The notes: generated from the letters alone by a model not told the origin. A stretch of 64,000 nucleotides of DNA from Vondammii sp040505895 (GCA_040505895.1 JBEVXU010000006.1:62001-126000); one strand, 5' to 3'. Shown: positions 8,374 to 17,646, counted from the stretch's first letter. Numbers and translations: made by a program.

Positions 8374-9459
8374 CTATCTCACAATTTCCAATACACCTTT
8401 CCCACTGAATGAACCGGAAACCCCGGGGGAAGCGATCAGACAGTCGACCTCCTCTGAAAAAATGTAGTCAAAGGAGCTTACGCCGGAAAAACTCAGGATC
8501 GAGCGTGCAAGTGGACCAATGGCAGCAAGAAGATCCACCCGTTGAAGCATCTTTCCGGTAGAGGTGCAGCTCAACTCAAACCCCTCGGTCTTTGTTGTCA
8601 GCCGGAAACCTTTTGGTACGCTGATGCCCCGCTCGGGATCGGTATGGAGTTCTGTCTCTTCGAGGCGATAATCGTGTCCGACGTGAAGCAGGCGGTCTTT
8701 ATAGGCCACAATCAGTGAAGGGAGACGCTCCGGGTGAATTTCCTGATTTGGAAAATAGTCCAGGGTGGAGATGAAAAGATCTCCCATCTTTACCCTGAAT
8801 GCATATAATCGGTCGGCAAACTCATTGGGAAGAAATGTCTGTCGTACATGATCGGCATACCCCCATCCTTTCCATTGAATTGTGCGGTCTCCAATCGTAA
8901 CGTCGCCCTCTACCTCCATGGATGGCTGGTAGGTGACGTCCATATAGTCCTTTTTACCCTGATCGAGGTATATTCTGCCATCCCCGTCCCTGAATGCAGG
9001 AACTCCGGGGGTAAAACTCAAATCGACGGTAAAATCCTCCTCCTCAATATGCAGGCGTTGATTTTCCAGCGTACCCCCGAGACTGTTTTTCCCCAGTTTG
9101 ATCTGGAACTGATTGGTCTCTACCTCGATATCGCTCCTGAGATAGCTCTTTGTGCGGTAATGCGCTGTGCCATCGGGCAGATAGATTCCGAAATCAACCG
9201 TATACTGCTCGAAGAAAATGTTGATTCTGGCTAGTGAAAAGTGAGAAATGAATAGAGCACCCGCCTCGTTTACACCAAGGTAGTACCAGGATTCCGAATA
9301 GGGTCTGCGATCCTGCGGCTGATACCGGAGTGCCGTTTCTTCAACCGAAAGGTGATCCAGCTTGTGAATCTCACCCTCAGGGTGAAAAAAATGCAGCTCG
9401 CCCATCACCGGAGTTGCAGTGGCTAACAAGCCCAGGAAGAGTGCTAAAACTAATTTCAT
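8374..9459 (-). CDS. Exported protein, possibly CrtC/AttH-like lipocalin fold
   Basis: A 361-residue protein with a signal peptide (MKLVLALFLGLLATATPVMG). The mature part is rich in alternating beta-strand patterns, with motifs SESWYYLGV near residue 60, WKGWGYADH near 195 and DRLYAFRVKMGD. These W/Y-rich strands recall the lipocalin-like hydroxyneurosporene synthase/AttH superfamily, but the match is by eye and weak. It stands alone between a VOC-CBS gene and a WGR gene, with its own terminator. It is probably periplasmic, and no catalytic residues can be named. Confidence 0.5.
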   Translation of the reverse strand: MKLVLALFLGLLATATPVMGELHFFHPEGEIHKLDHLSVEETALRYQPQDRRPYSESWYYLGVNEAGALFISHFSLARINIFFEQYTVDFGIYLPDGTAHYRTKSYLRSDIEVETNQFQIKLGKNSLGGTLENQRLHIEEEDFTVDLSFTPGVPAFRDGDGRIYLDQGKKDYMDVTYQPSMEVEGDVTIGDRTIQWKGWGYADHVRQTFLPNEFADRLYAFRVKMGDLFISTLDYFPNQEIHPERLPSLIVAYKDRLLHVGHDYRLEETELHTDPERGISVPKGFRLTTKTEGFELSCTSTGKMLQRVDLLAAIGPLARSILSFSGVSSFDYIFSEEVDCLIASPGVSGSFSGKGVLEIVR

Positions 9460-9594
9460 ACGAATATAATAGAAGATCCATGACTAAGCGCGGATCAGCA
9501 TGCAGGGTATAGCATCAGCTGCCATCTTCGTGCCGGCATGAAAGAGTAATCTGCTTGAAATCAGGAATCACTGCTTGCTCCGCCTGGTTCAGCG

Positions 9595-9849
9595 TTAAAC
9601 TTCGCTCGGCATCCCTTCGCGGAAGACAGTATGGAAACCCCGTCGCAGTTGGCTGTCCCGTCGTTTTGTCAGCTTCTGTATCGCCTCGTCACGGTCACTG
9701 AAATACTCTTTGGTCACCTGACCGCGCCCCCCCTGAACGCCTGACTCGCGCACCAGGCTCCAGCCCCCCAGGAGATCCTGCTGGAGCTGGAGCTGATAGA
9801 AGCGGAGCGGTTGATCCGGCGACGGTTGTGTCTGCATGTAGATGCGCAT
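9595..9849 (-). CDS. Small WGR-domain protein
   Basis: An 84-residue protein matching a single WGR domain: aromatic strands RFYQLQLQQDLLGGW, then SLVRESGVQGGRGQV in place of the usual W-G-R-I-G core, then an acidic and basic helix (DEAIQKLTKRRDSQLRRG). WGR domains are found in bacterial MolR-type regulators and eukaryotic PARPs and are thought to contact nucleic acid. Here the domain is free-standing. The start could also be the methionine at residue 5. Function is not known. Confidence 0.7.
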   Translation of the reverse strand: MRIYMQTQPSPDQPLRFYQLQLQQDLLGGWSLVRESGVQGGRGQVTKEYFSDRDEAIQKLTKRRDSQLRRGFHTVFREGMPSEV

Positions 9850-9907
9850 GGAGGGTGGTGTCAGCCTCGGGCTACCTGATTAATTTGTGGGTAAGTTACC
9901 ATATCTG

Positions 9908-11119
9908 TCAGATATCCCGTAATCCTTCAGAGGGTTCGATGCGGGCGGAACGGTAGCCGGCCATGGCGGCAGCGATGGTGGCGGAGCCGAGGGTGATGCC
10001 GAGGGCTATTAGGTAGTGCTCGGGCAGCAGCAGGCAGACATTTTCACCGCTTTGCAGCTGACCGGCAAACATCCGGTTGATGCTGAAGGCGACACCGAGA
10101 TAGATGAGGGTGGCGCAACCCCAGCCGAGCAGACCGGTGAAGAGTGACTGGATTACCGGGAACCAGATGATATCCCCGGTACGGAATCCCACCAGTCGCA
10201 GAACACTCAACTCCTTTCGCTTCCTGTCGACATTGGCCCACAGGCTGGCACCGAGAGAGAAGGCAAAGCCGGACATGCTCACCAGTGCGATAAGCCAGAA
10301 GACGGCGCTGAGGTTGCGGTCCATACTCTGGACGATCTCAATATCCGCCGCCCGGGTACGAACTTCCACGCCCTCTTTTATCAACAGTGCGGAGAGTCCG
10401 GTAACATCATAGATCGATTCGGCATAGAGGCGGAAGCCGGGGTAGCTGCGGTTGTCGTTGCTCTCCGGGTCGCCCCTCCAACCAAGGGCGGGGACGGCAC
10501 GGCCATCACGGAAATCCTCCGCCGACTCCACCAGATAAACAGGGGCAAAGGCACCATCCCGGGGGAAGGCACCGGCCGGGGCAACGTCTGTCACAGTCAG
10601 CTCAATATGTACCCGCTCACTACGCCCTTTGAAACGGCGTGAAAAGCTGCCGCTCACTGTGTCGCCAGGCTTCACCTTCAGTTTGCGTGCGGCAGAGTTG
10701 GATAGTACCAACTGCTGCATGTTGTCGGGCGGTTTTAGCCCTTCCAGCAGTGGGTCTCCACGATCGGTCGGGATCATCTCGGCCGGTAGAATACGTTTGG
10801 CTGTGGTACTTTTGAGCTTGATGGTGGCGGCGATAGCGCGGGTACGAGGAACAATGAAGTCGACATCGGATCGGCTGCGCAGTGTCTCCATCCAGGCACG
10901 GTCAAAGTGGCCGCTGCCAATGGGTCGGACCTCACGGTTGCGCGGGTCCTCGACAAGGTTATCGACCATGCTGCTGATAATGCCGAACTTGAGGCCGAAC
11001 AGTACCATCATCGGTCCCAGCACGGCGGCGAGGGCGAGGACGAAGAAGCCGGACATCTGCCACTCGTCGCGATAGTCACGGGCTGCCAGCCAGGAGATAT
11101 TGCCTAGTCTGTGACTCAT
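9908..11119 (-). CDS. ABC transporter permease, FtsX/MacB-like
   Basis: A 403-residue protein with one transmembrane segment near the N-terminus (about 22-45), a large periplasmic domain, and three segments near the C-terminus (about 270-390). This is the FtsX/LolE/MacB topology, and the conserved K-E-L-S-V-L-R-L-V-G coupling motif precedes the second C-terminal helix. Its start overlaps the ATPase stop (TAATG), so they form one transporter. Proteins of this group usually move lipoproteins or peptides, or transmit force across the membrane, rather than import solutes. It may serve the neighbouring vWA/TonB locus. Confidence 0.86.
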   Translation of the reverse strand: MSHRLGNISWLAARDYRDEWQMSGFFVLALAAVLGPMMVLFGLKFGIISSMVDNLVEDPRNREVRPIGSGHFDRAWMETLRSRSDVDFIVPRTRAIAATIKLKSTTAKRILPAEMIPTDRGDPLLEGLKPPDNMQQLVLSNSAARKLKVKPGDTVSGSFSRRFKGRSERVHIELTVTDVAPAGAFPRDGAFAPVYLVESAEDFRDGRAVPALGWRGDPESNDNRSYPGFRLYAESIYDVTGLSALLIKEGVEVRTRAADIEIVQSMDRNLSAVFWLIALVSMSGFAFSLGASLWANVDRKRKELSVLRLVGFRTGDIIWFPVIQSLFTGLLGWGCATLIYLGVAFSINRMFAGQLQSGENVCLLLPEHYLIALGITLGSATIAAAMAGYRSARIEPSEGLRDI

Positions 11120-11892
11120 TATCCGCTCACCACTGTTTCTGTCAGCGAGCCGTCATCCTCTCTCTGGGTACGCAGTGCGAGACGGCGCAGGCCCAGCCGC
11201 TGCACATGACGCCAAGCGTGGCTGGCGACGATAACGGTGATGTTGAGCTCCTCCACCAGTTCGATAAAGAGCGCCATGATGCGTTCGGCGGCGATGGGAT
11301 CAAGGGAGGCGGTGGGCTCGTCGGCGATAACGATGGAAGGGCGGTGGGCCAGAGCGCGACCAATGGCGACCCGTTGGCGCTCACCTACCGAGAGCGTGTG
11401 CGGACGTTTGTCGAGGTGGCGTTTGATCCCCAACCGGTGAGCAAGGTCATTAACCAGATTGTCATCCGGCATATGCAACAGTCGCCGGGAGAGGGTGATG
11501 TTCTCTCTCACCGTCAGGTAGGGGAGCAGACCGCCGGTCTGCATTACGTAGCCCATGCGCAGGCGACGTAGATCACCCAGTTTGTTGAGCTGTTTCTTAT
11601 GCCAGAAGTGATCAATATTCAGTGGTTCGGCACCCGCTTCGGGACGGAAGCGGAAAGCGCCGCTATGGCTTGGGCGTGAAATCATCGCCAGCATATCGAG
11701 CAGGGTGCTTTTGCCGCAACCGCTCTCACCGATCAGCGCAATTTTTTCCCCCAGTGCGATTTGTAGGCTGGGAATCCGCAGGCGAAAGGCGGTTCCCTCA
11801 GACTCGCGGGTCTTGACCACATCTCGCAGATGGTAGATCAGTACCCTGTCGCTGGTGAGCGGAAGCTCTTCCTGGTGCTGGATGTTGTTCAC
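11119..11892 (-). CDS. ABC transporter ATP-binding protein
   Basis: A 257-residue ATPase with Walker A GESGCGKST near residue 58, the signature LSVGERQRVAIGRALAHRP, Walker B IVIADEPTASLD and the H-loop in VIVASH. It resembles the LolD/MacB/FtsE subfamily that pairs with FtsX-type permeases. It is translationally coupled to the permease downstream. Upstream, two repeat elements separate it from the vWA gene, so it may have its own promoter or belong to the same long transcript; the sequence does not decide. Confidence 0.9.
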   Translation of the reverse strand: MNNIQHQEELPLTSDRVLIYHLRDVVKTRESEGTAFRLRIPSLQIALGEKIALIGESGCGKSTLLDMLAMISRPSHSGAFRFRPEAGAEPLNIDHFWHKKQLNKLGDLRRLRMGYVMQTGGLLPYLTVRENITLSRRLLHMPDDNLVNDLAHRLGIKRHLDKRPHTLSVGERQRVAIGRALAHRPSIVIADEPTASLDPIAAERIMALFIELVEELNITVIVASHAWRHVQRLGLRRLALRTQREDDGSLTETVVSG

Positions 11893-11979
11893 TTCTTTTT
11901 ATGTGGCCTTGTTATAAATGGACTGAGTCAGTAGTGGCATCCGTGTCGAGTTGTGCTTATTTATGGTTGCTTTATAACC

Positions 11980-12061
11980 GTAGGAGCGACTTCAGTCGCG
12001 ATTGGTATGGCACCTATACTCGGCAGTGTGCCAAATCCATCGCGACTGAAGTCGCTCCTAC
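11980..12061. repeat. REP-like hairpin, family A
   Basis: Near-perfect inverted arms, each starting GTAGGAGCGACTTCAGTCGC as read from its own end, enclose about 40 bases. The outer GTAGGAGCGAC is shared with 42197-42260; the inner arm differs (TTCAGTCGCG instead of TTGTTCGCGA). It lies in the 298-base gap before the ABC ATPase gene. Confidence 0.75.
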
Positions 12062-12069
12062 AATAGTGC

Positions 12070-12150
12070 GTAGGGTGTAATGAGCGTAGCGCATTACACC
12101 ATGGCAGTAGCCTCATGATGGCGCAATGCGCTGCGCCTATTGCGCCCTAC
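12070..12150. repeat. Pair of family B REP-like units in opposite orientations
   Basis: A direct copy at 12070-12100 (GTAGGGTGTAATGAGCGTAG...) is followed 19 bases later by an inverted copy at 12120-12150 ending TTGCGCCCTAC. This head-to-head pairing is how REP units form composite BIME structures. A third copy is at 3209-3239. Confidence 0.7.
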
Positions 12151-12190
12151 ATAGCGCATTGATAATTACCCCTCTCCCAAACACCGTGCC

Positions 12191-14230
12191 TCAGGGCAAC
12201 ATCTCAAGCGCGATGGGAAAGAGCGAGTCACCGGAGATCGAACCACCATCAAGGGATACCCATAGATCGGTATGGTCATGCAGTACCTGGTAGTAGTTGA
12301 TCTTCTCTTCCAACCGGTGAATGAAGGCAACCTGCTCCCGTGCCGGCCAATCCTGCCAGCTGTCGAGTGACAGCTCCATCACCTCGCCAGTGTAGGGGAG
12401 GTCCTCTATGTATTCGCGCATAAAGCCCATGTCTGCAAGGTTTCCCTCCTGGGCACCCGAGGTGCGGGTGGTCGTACCCAACTGTTCCGGGTCACGTGAG
12501 ATGGTGGCGGCGAGGCTTTTTAGGTCGTTGAGGAAGTTGCGTGGCGACAGCAGCCCCTCTTCGGCGGTCTCCAGTACCTGCTTGAGGATGGCGTGGAGGT
12601 CACTGAGTTGATCCCGTGTCAGCAGCACCCGTACGTCGAGGGTCTGGCGCTCTGGATTACTGAAGTCACGATCCAGTAGCCAGGCATCGAAAACGTTGGG
12701 AATCTGGTTGTCTTTTCCCTTCTGCAGATAACGCATGCGCAGGGCGTGGCCCAGTTTTGCCACTTTGGCCTGGAACTGGGCAAGCTGCTGCCTGTCCCTG
12801 GCCGGTTGGGACTCTTTCGCTGTCTCCTCCTTTTCGGCTAAACGCTGCTCTCCCTGCCGACGGCCTGCATTGGCAATGGCCGTGACTTTTACCTGATCGG
12901 TTATCTGCTGGGCAAGTGCATCAAGTACTCGGCCAAAGCGGTCGACATTACCGGTCTCAACACCAAAATAGAAGCTGCCGATACCGGGGTAGTAGGAGAG
13001 ATCCCTATACTGGGTTTCCGCCTGTTTGTGGTCCGCCATTTTGCTTGGTGTCAGCAGGTGCAGTACCGACAGGGCAATACCCTTGTCCTGGGCGAGGCGA
13101 CGCAGGGTATTTGCGCTGAGACTGCTGCTGGAGAGAGGGTCGGCGGCATCACGGGGACCGGCGTCGGTAATCAGTATCACATAGCGGGCATCCTGTTCCC
13201 GCCAGTCGATGTTATCGATCGCTTCGTAGACACCGGCATAACTATCTTCAATGAACCCCTCGCTGGAGACGGTTGCCGCCTTGAGGGTGGAGACCCCCTG
13301 GAAGAAGCTCTCCTCACTCTCTCCCTGCTGCAGGGAGACGTAGTTGTGGGTCAGGTACTCCAGCTTGGGCGCCGCCTCGGTGCTGTCGCGGAATGCCACC
13401 AGGCCAAAGCTGACGTCACCGCTCAGATCCTCACGGGTGATGGTGTCGTAAATCTTACGCATCGCCTCCCGGGTACGATCGATATAGGGATCCATGGAGA
13501 GGGTGGAGTCGATGACGAAGACAACACCCGAGCGGAAAGCTGGAGCCTTGGCTGCCGTTGTTTTTTCCGGGGTGGCGGCGGGCTGCTCTTTCTTGGGCCG
13601 GCTCGACCGTGCCGCCTGCAATGGGACGCTGGAGACCTGGAGGATACGCGCCTGCTCATTGCCGAGGTAGACGTCCTCATGGTCACGGATAGGCACCAGA
13701 TAGAACTCTTTGAGGATATCGATATGGCTGGACGGTTGAATGGCGACCACCGGTGACTCCTGGGGCAGGTCGCCACTCTCTGCCGCTTGGTAGAGGGCCT
13801 GATACTGGCTTAGATTCGAGGCATCGAGTAGCGGCTTGATCGACGCTTTGTCACGGAACAGCAAGGCGCGGTCGTGCCCTACCGGGTCACGGAAGGCGAC
13901 GGTGAGCCCCTGGTTCCAGGGGATCATCTGTTCTTCGGCTATCCAGCCGGTGATTTTTCCGTGGCGATTAACCCCCACCTGAATCCAGTTGCGGTCACCG
14001 TGGGTTTCGCGGGCATAGAGGTAGTAGGCGGTGAAGGGTACAGTATCGGCCCCCTCCACTGCATTGGGTTCACTGAAGATCCGGCTGCCCGGTATGACGA
14101 GGGCACGCTGAAACAGGGACTGTTTCCCAGGCATCAGTAACGGGCGGACAGGTTCCTGTGCGCTTATTGTGGTGCTACTGAGAACCGTGAGGAGGGCCAG
14201 GAGCGGAAGGGTAATCTGTTTTAATGACAT
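12191..14230 (-). CDS. Exported von Willebrand factor A (vWA) protein with N-terminal SH3-like region
   Basis: A 679-residue protein with a signal peptide ending near SAQE. Residues about 45-115 look like a bacterial SH3 domain (YYLYARE, WIQVGV, GWIAEEQMIPW). The vWA domain (about 235-440) has the MIDAS signature DSTLS, TD in VILITDAG and further acidic positions. The C-terminal third is helical and charged and matches nothing recognised. vWA domains mediate metal-dependent protein contacts; in the periplasm such proteins often assemble complexes. It lies 19 bases after the Sel1-like gene, in the same direction as the TonB genes. Confidence 0.78.
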   Translation of the reverse strand: MSLKQITLPLLALLTVLSSTTISAQEPVRPLLMPGKQSLFQRALVIPGSRIFSEPNAVEGADTVPFTAYYLYARETHGDRNWIQVGVNRHGKITGWIAEEQMIPWNQGLTVAFRDPVGHDRALLFRDKASIKPLLDASNLSQYQALYQAAESGDLPQESPVVAIQPSSHIDILKEFYLVPIRDHEDVYLGNEQARILQVSSVPLQAARSSRPKKEQPAATPEKTTAAKAPAFRSGVVFVIDSTLSMDPYIDRTREAMRKIYDTITREDLSGDVSFGLVAFRDSTEAAPKLEYLTHNYVSLQQGESEESFFQGVSTLKAATVSSEGFIEDSYAGVYEAIDNIDWREQDARYVILITDAGPRDAADPLSSSSLSANTLRRLAQDKGIALSVLHLLTPSKMADHKQAETQYRDLSYYPGIGSFYFGVETGNVDRFGRVLDALAQQITDQVKVTAIANAGRRQGEQRLAEKEETAKESQPARDRQQLAQFQAKVAKLGHALRMRYLQKGKDNQIPNVFDAWLLDRDFSNPERQTLDVRVLLTRDQLSDLHAILKQVLETAEEGLLSPRNFLNDLKSLAATISRDPEQLGTTTRTSGAQEGNLADMGFMREYIEDLPYTGEVMELSLDSWQDWPAREQVAFIHRLEEKINYYQVLHDHTDLWVSLDGGSISGDSLFPIALEMLP

Positions 14231-14249
14231 GGGATCTGTTTCCTAACGG

Positions 14250-14939
14250 TCACTTCCAGTTGAGCAGCAGTCGCTGGGCCTTGGCGTTACCTGATGTGGC
14301 CGCCGATTCGGTGGCGCTACGTAGTGCTGAAAGCCGCTGCTGGGCCTCGGTAAGTCCGCCCTCTGCAGCGCGCCTGTACCATTTGTAAGCCTGTGTGGGG
14401 TCTGCTCTTTGCAACAGGTCGCCCTCACCGGTGAAGTGGGCGGGATCATTCATTTCACCCAGTTTCAGCGCCGATCTATGGTGGCCTTCACGGGCTGAAA
14501 AGAAATAGAGGAGGAAGGCGTCGGTATGTTTTTCCTGCTGCTGGAACAGGTTGGCCTTGCGGTAGAGCGCTTCGTAATCAATCGCTCCCTGGCCGCTACG
14601 TGCTGCAGCTATCAGGGTGCGGGCGGCCTCCCCATCGGGAAGATTTCCAATAATACCGGCTGAGGCCTTTGCTGGTTGCTGGGACTCAACAGTCCGTGGC
14701 TCACCCATCGCCTTCTTATCGCCCGGCACATTGGCCCCCACTCTTGGTGTACGGTCTATTGGTGCTATCTCTGACCTGTTGTCTTGCTCTGCTGGGGGTG
14801 TCTGAGACTGCTCGGTGTAGATGAAATAGCCGACGGCGGCAATTGCTGTGAGCAGCAGGGCAGTGCGAATCCGGCCGTTGCCCTGTGCTTTCTCATTACT
14901 GCTGAAGTCTTTTTGTGATTTGGGACTGTCTGTAGTCAT
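14250..14939 (-). CDS. Membrane-anchored small repeat (Sel1/TPR-like) protein
   Basis: The ATG at 14939 (MTTDSPKSQKDF) is chosen because the 36 residues before it are low-complexity and have no counterpart expected for the family. The 229-residue product has one transmembrane helix (TALLLTAIAAVGYFIYTE, about 25-42), a disordered Pro/Ala linker and a C-terminal region with a Sel1-like helix pair (AYKWYRRAAEGGLTEAQQRL). It is probably an inner-membrane protein with a periplasmic scaffold domain. It sits between tonB and the vWA gene and may connect the two. Confidence 0.65.
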   Translation of the reverse strand: MTTDSPKSQKDFSSNEKAQGNGRIRTALLLTAIAAVGYFIYTEQSQTPPAEQDNRSEIAPIDRTPRVGANVPGDKKAMGEPRTVESQQPAKASAGIIGNLPDGEAARTLIAAARSGQGAIDYEALYRKANLFQQQEKHTDAFLLYFFSAREGHHRSALKLGEMNDPAHFTGEGDLLQRADPTQAYKWYRRAAEGGLTEAQQRLSALRSATESAATSGNAKAQRLLLNWK

Positions 14940-15130
14940 GCTGTCAGCGCTAAATGGAGTAGTGGTAAGAGAGAAACCCGTGCCGCTTGGGCGGTTGTGT
15001 GAAGGGCAGCTGTTATTGTTTTCTTTGTGCCGCTTCGCTATGGGCATTTCACCAGAAGAGGGCGGTAAAATCCACTGCCGATCTATGCACCAGATGGAAG
15101 TTCCTACTATGCCGGACGAGAGGTTCTCTC

Positions 15131-15862
15131 TCAGTCGTCTTTCAGAGTGTAGGCCATATTGTAGTTGATCAACATGGGGCAGCTGACCCCGGAGGGTGGT
15201 TTGGGCAGAGGCATGGAGGCATTAACCGCCTTTTTTGCAGACCGTTTCAACAGCTTGTGGCCGTCTGACACTTTGAGACCGCTGACTGATCCGTCACACC
15301 CCAGGGTGAAGGTTACCTTGATTCTGCCTTGCAGGTTCTTCCGCCTCGCTTGTTTTGAGTAGGATTTATTCTTTTCGATATGGGCCAGCAGATTGGCGAG
15401 AAAGGTTTCCCGAGATGGTGATTGCTGTTGTGGCAATGGGGATGGTGGGCTCTTTTTCACAGGCGCAGGTAGATTCTGCTCCACCGGGGGTGACGGTGGG
15501 GTTATCTCTTTTGGTTCAGGCTTCGCCGCAGGTTTTGGTTTTGGTTTTGGTTTTGGTTTTGGTTTAGGCTTGGGCTTGGGCTTGGGCTTGGGCTTGGGCT
15601 TAGGCTTAGGTTTAACCTTTGGCTTGGGTTTAGGTTTGGGCTCAGGCTTGATTTCCGGCTCAGGTTTAGGTTCAGGCGTTACCACCTCCTGGGGCTTGGG
15701 TGGCGGCTGAAAAGTCAGCCGGACGTGGGTGGTTTTAGTCTTGTCTGCCGTTTTTGTGGTGGCGCTGACCGGTCTGTTGAGCAGTTGGCTTACCACTAAT
15801 GCATGGATCAGTAGGGAGACGGCAATGGCGAGCAGTCTCCAGGTGAGATCAGGCCGACTCAT
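15131..15862 (-). CDS. tonB: TonB-family energy transducer with long Pro-Lys repeat
   Basis: A 243-residue protein with an N-terminal anchor (LLAIAVSLLIHALVVSQLL, about 10-28). A periplasm-spanning linker (about 50-115) alternates Pro with Lys or Glu, including a run of about 20 Pro-Lys pairs. The C-terminal TonB domain (about 155-243) carries GRIKVTFTLGCDGSVSGLKV. It should couple ExbB/ExbD proton flow to the TonB-dependent receptor of the same locus. The stop of exbD overlaps its ATG by four bases. The DNA of the Pro-Lys run is nearly a hexamer repeat and likely varies in length. Confidence 0.92.
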   Translation of the reverse strand: MSRPDLTWRLLAIAVSLLIHALVVSQLLNRPVSATTKTADKTKTTHVRLTFQPPPKPQEVVTPEPKPEPEIKPEPKPKPKPKVKPKPKPKPKPKPKPKPKPKPKPKPKPKPAAKPEPKEITPPSPPVEQNLPAPVKKSPPSPLPQQQSPSRETFLANLLAHIEKNKSYSKQARRKNLQGRIKVTFTLGCDGSVSGLKVSDGHKLLKRSAKKAVNASMPLPKPPSGVSCPMLINYNMAYTLKDD

Positions 15863-16260
15863 GGCCTTTCGGTGAGGATGTCGAGGGACTCCGCCCCCGC
15901 CTGACGGGCGGCATCGATCACCTGAACGCCCAGTCCAAAGTGTGCCTCGTGATCTCCTCGCAGACGGACAAATCGCTTGCCTGGCGCATGGAGTGCGCCA
16001 CTCAGTGTCTGTTTCAGGTGTTCAGCAGTAACTGCCGACCCCTCTACCAGTATCTGCCCGTCAGGTGTGACGGTGACTTCAACAAAACCTTCATCGTCCG
16101 CTTTTTTTGCGCTGACCGCCTCAGGCAGGTCGATGTTGATGCTCTCGTCCTCGATAAAGTGGGCGGTGAGCATAAAAAAGACCAGCAGTAGAAAGACGAT
16201 GTCGATCAACGGGGTCAGGTTGAGTACGACATTGGAGTGTCTGCGCCGCTCACACCCCAT
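15859..16260 (-). CDS. exbD: ExbD/TolR-family proton-channel subunit
   Basis: A 133-residue protein with one transmembrane helix carrying the essential Asp (NLTPLIDIVFLLLVFFML, about 14-31) and a small periplasmic domain. This is the standard ExbD/TolR plan and length. It overlaps exbB by 11 bases and tonB by four, so all three are translated as one unit. With ExbB it forms the proton-driven motor that energises TonB. Confidence 0.93.
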   Translation of the reverse strand: MGCERRRHSNVVLNLTPLIDIVFLLLVFFMLTAHFIEDESINIDLPEAVSAKKADDEGFVEVTVTPDGQILVEGSAVTAEHLKQTLSGALHAPGKRFVRLRGDHEAHFGLGVQVIDAARQAGAESLDILTERP

Positions 16261-16909
16261 CTGTAATCTCCTCCCAGTGGTGTGGCTCCTCTGTTTCGGT
16301 GGCTGACGCCGGGTGTTCGCGGCGCTCCAGCAGCAGCGCGATGCAGTTCTCCATCGAGTGGCTGCGCCGCTCCACCACCCCTTCGAGGAAGTGGAGCAGG
16401 ATCAGTAGGGGAATGGCAACGGCGAGGCCGACACCGGTGGTGATCATCGCTTCCCATATGCCGCCGGCAAGGGCTTGGGCGTCGACTTTGCCACCGGCCT
16501 GTTCAATCACCATAAACGCCTTGATCATGCCGGTAATGGTGCCGAGTAGGCCCAGCAGCGGGGCGGTGTTGCCGAGTATGCCGAGGGTACGCAGACCAAA
16601 CTCCATACGCTGTAACAGTTGAGCTCGTATTCTGGTGCCGACACCCTGGAGATCCTTGACACCCTGTTGGTCGGCTTCGACCATCGCCTGGACAACTTGT
16701 GCCTCGGGGCCTTTCAGTCCCTCCACCTGCTGCGCTGCATCGGGCCGCTCAAGCAGGCGGTCAAGTTGTGGTAGTAGTGCCTTTGGCAAGCGGGTCAGGC
16801 GCAGGAAGAGAAAGTAACGCTCAAGGACGATGGCCAGGCCAACAGCGGAGTAGGCGGAAAGAATCCACACCACCAGGCCGCCCTTAGAGAGGAGTTCTTC
16901 AAAGTTCAT
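16250..16909 (-). CDS. exbB: ExbB/TolQ/MotA-family proton-channel subunit
   Basis: Translation probably starts at the ATG at 16909 (MNFEELLSKGG), which overlaps the upstream stop as ATGA. A longer frame to 16990 lies inside the upstream gene. The 219-residue product has three hydrophobic segments (about 12-32, 112-135, 153-175) and the family motif LGLLGTITGMI, followed by the conserved W-E-A-M-I-T-T-G-V-G-L run. It is the pentameric channel partner of ExbD. Confidence 0.92.
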   Translation of the reverse strand: MNFEELLSKGGLVVWILSAYSAVGLAIVLERYFLFLRLTRLPKALLPQLDRLLERPDAAQQVEGLKGPEAQVVQAMVEADQQGVKDLQGVGTRIRAQLLQRMEFGLRTLGILGNTAPLLGLLGTITGMIKAFMVIEQAGGKVDAQALAGGIWEAMITTGVGLAVAIPLLILLHFLEGVVERRSHSMENCIALLLERREHPASATETEEPHHWEEITDGV

Positions 16910-17646
16910 GGCGCAATCCATCCCATAGCGGTGCCGGTACCGAGCAGAAAGAGCAGTCCGACACTGGTGTTTTCCAGGGCGACTCGCCACTGGCTCAGGT
17001 GGTGACGGATCTGGTCACCAAAGTGGGCCACCCCAAAGGCGAAGATCAGGGTGGGGATAATGATGGCGCCGATGCCAAAGCCGAGGCCGAGGGATAGGCC
17101 AGCCGACAAGCTGGCAGTGGTTGCTGCCGCAAGGATGACAGTGGTCAGGGGAGCACAGGGGTTAAGCGCCATACCCATGCCCATCAGAAAGAGTCCTGTG
17201 GGTAATGCATTTAAGGCTTTGCCACCACTCTCGGGGTGATTGGCCGCTGGAAGAGCCACCTTCAGTGGTGCTTGTGTATCTGTGTGCTGGATTGTGCTCT
17301 TATGCTGAGCGCACTGTGCAGGCTGGTAGCGGCGGCGCCATAGGATCGATAGCGCAACCAGTATAGTGCCTCCACCCAGCAGCCAACGCACCCAGGGAGC
17401 GTCAATCCACTGCTGTGCAACCAGCCCGGCCCATCCTGCGGCTGCACCCAGCAGGGCGTAACCACTCATGCGCCCCAGAGAGAAGGGCAGTAGCAGGCGC
17501 CAGGAGTTGCGGATGCCGCCCTCTGTTGCGGTAAAGACCGGACCCAGATAGGGCAAGCAGGTAATGTTGCATGGGCCGGCACCAAAGCCGAGACCCAGCA
17601 ACAGGGCGGCACCAAAGCTGAGTATGACCGGTTCTATAGCTGTCAT
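16906..17646 (-). CDS. CcdA/DsbD-TauE-like multi-spanning membrane protein
   Basis: A 246-residue membrane protein with six hydrophobic segments. The first segment carries GAGPCNITCLPYLGP and the fourth MGMALNPCAPLTT; the paired Cys-Pro positions are the pattern of CcdA/DsbD transmembrane domains and of the UreH/TauE-like family. It may carry reducing equivalents across the inner membrane or move a small solute. It has four-base overlaps with the polyferredoxin before it and exbB after it, so it belongs to the TonB locus. A linker with several His residues (about 110-140) could bind metal. Confidence 0.78.
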   Translation of the reverse strand: MTAIEPVILSFGAALLLGLGFGAGPCNITCLPYLGPVFTATEGGIRNSWRLLLPFSLGRMSGYALLGAAAGWAGLVAQQWIDAPWVRWLLGGGTILVALSILWRRRYQPAQCAQHKSTIQHTDTQAPLKVALPAANHPESGGKALNALPTGLFLMGMGMALNPCAPLTTVILAAATTASLSAGLSLGLGFGIGAIIIPTLIFAFGVAHFGDQIRHHLSQWRVALENTSVGLLFLLGTGTAMGWIAP

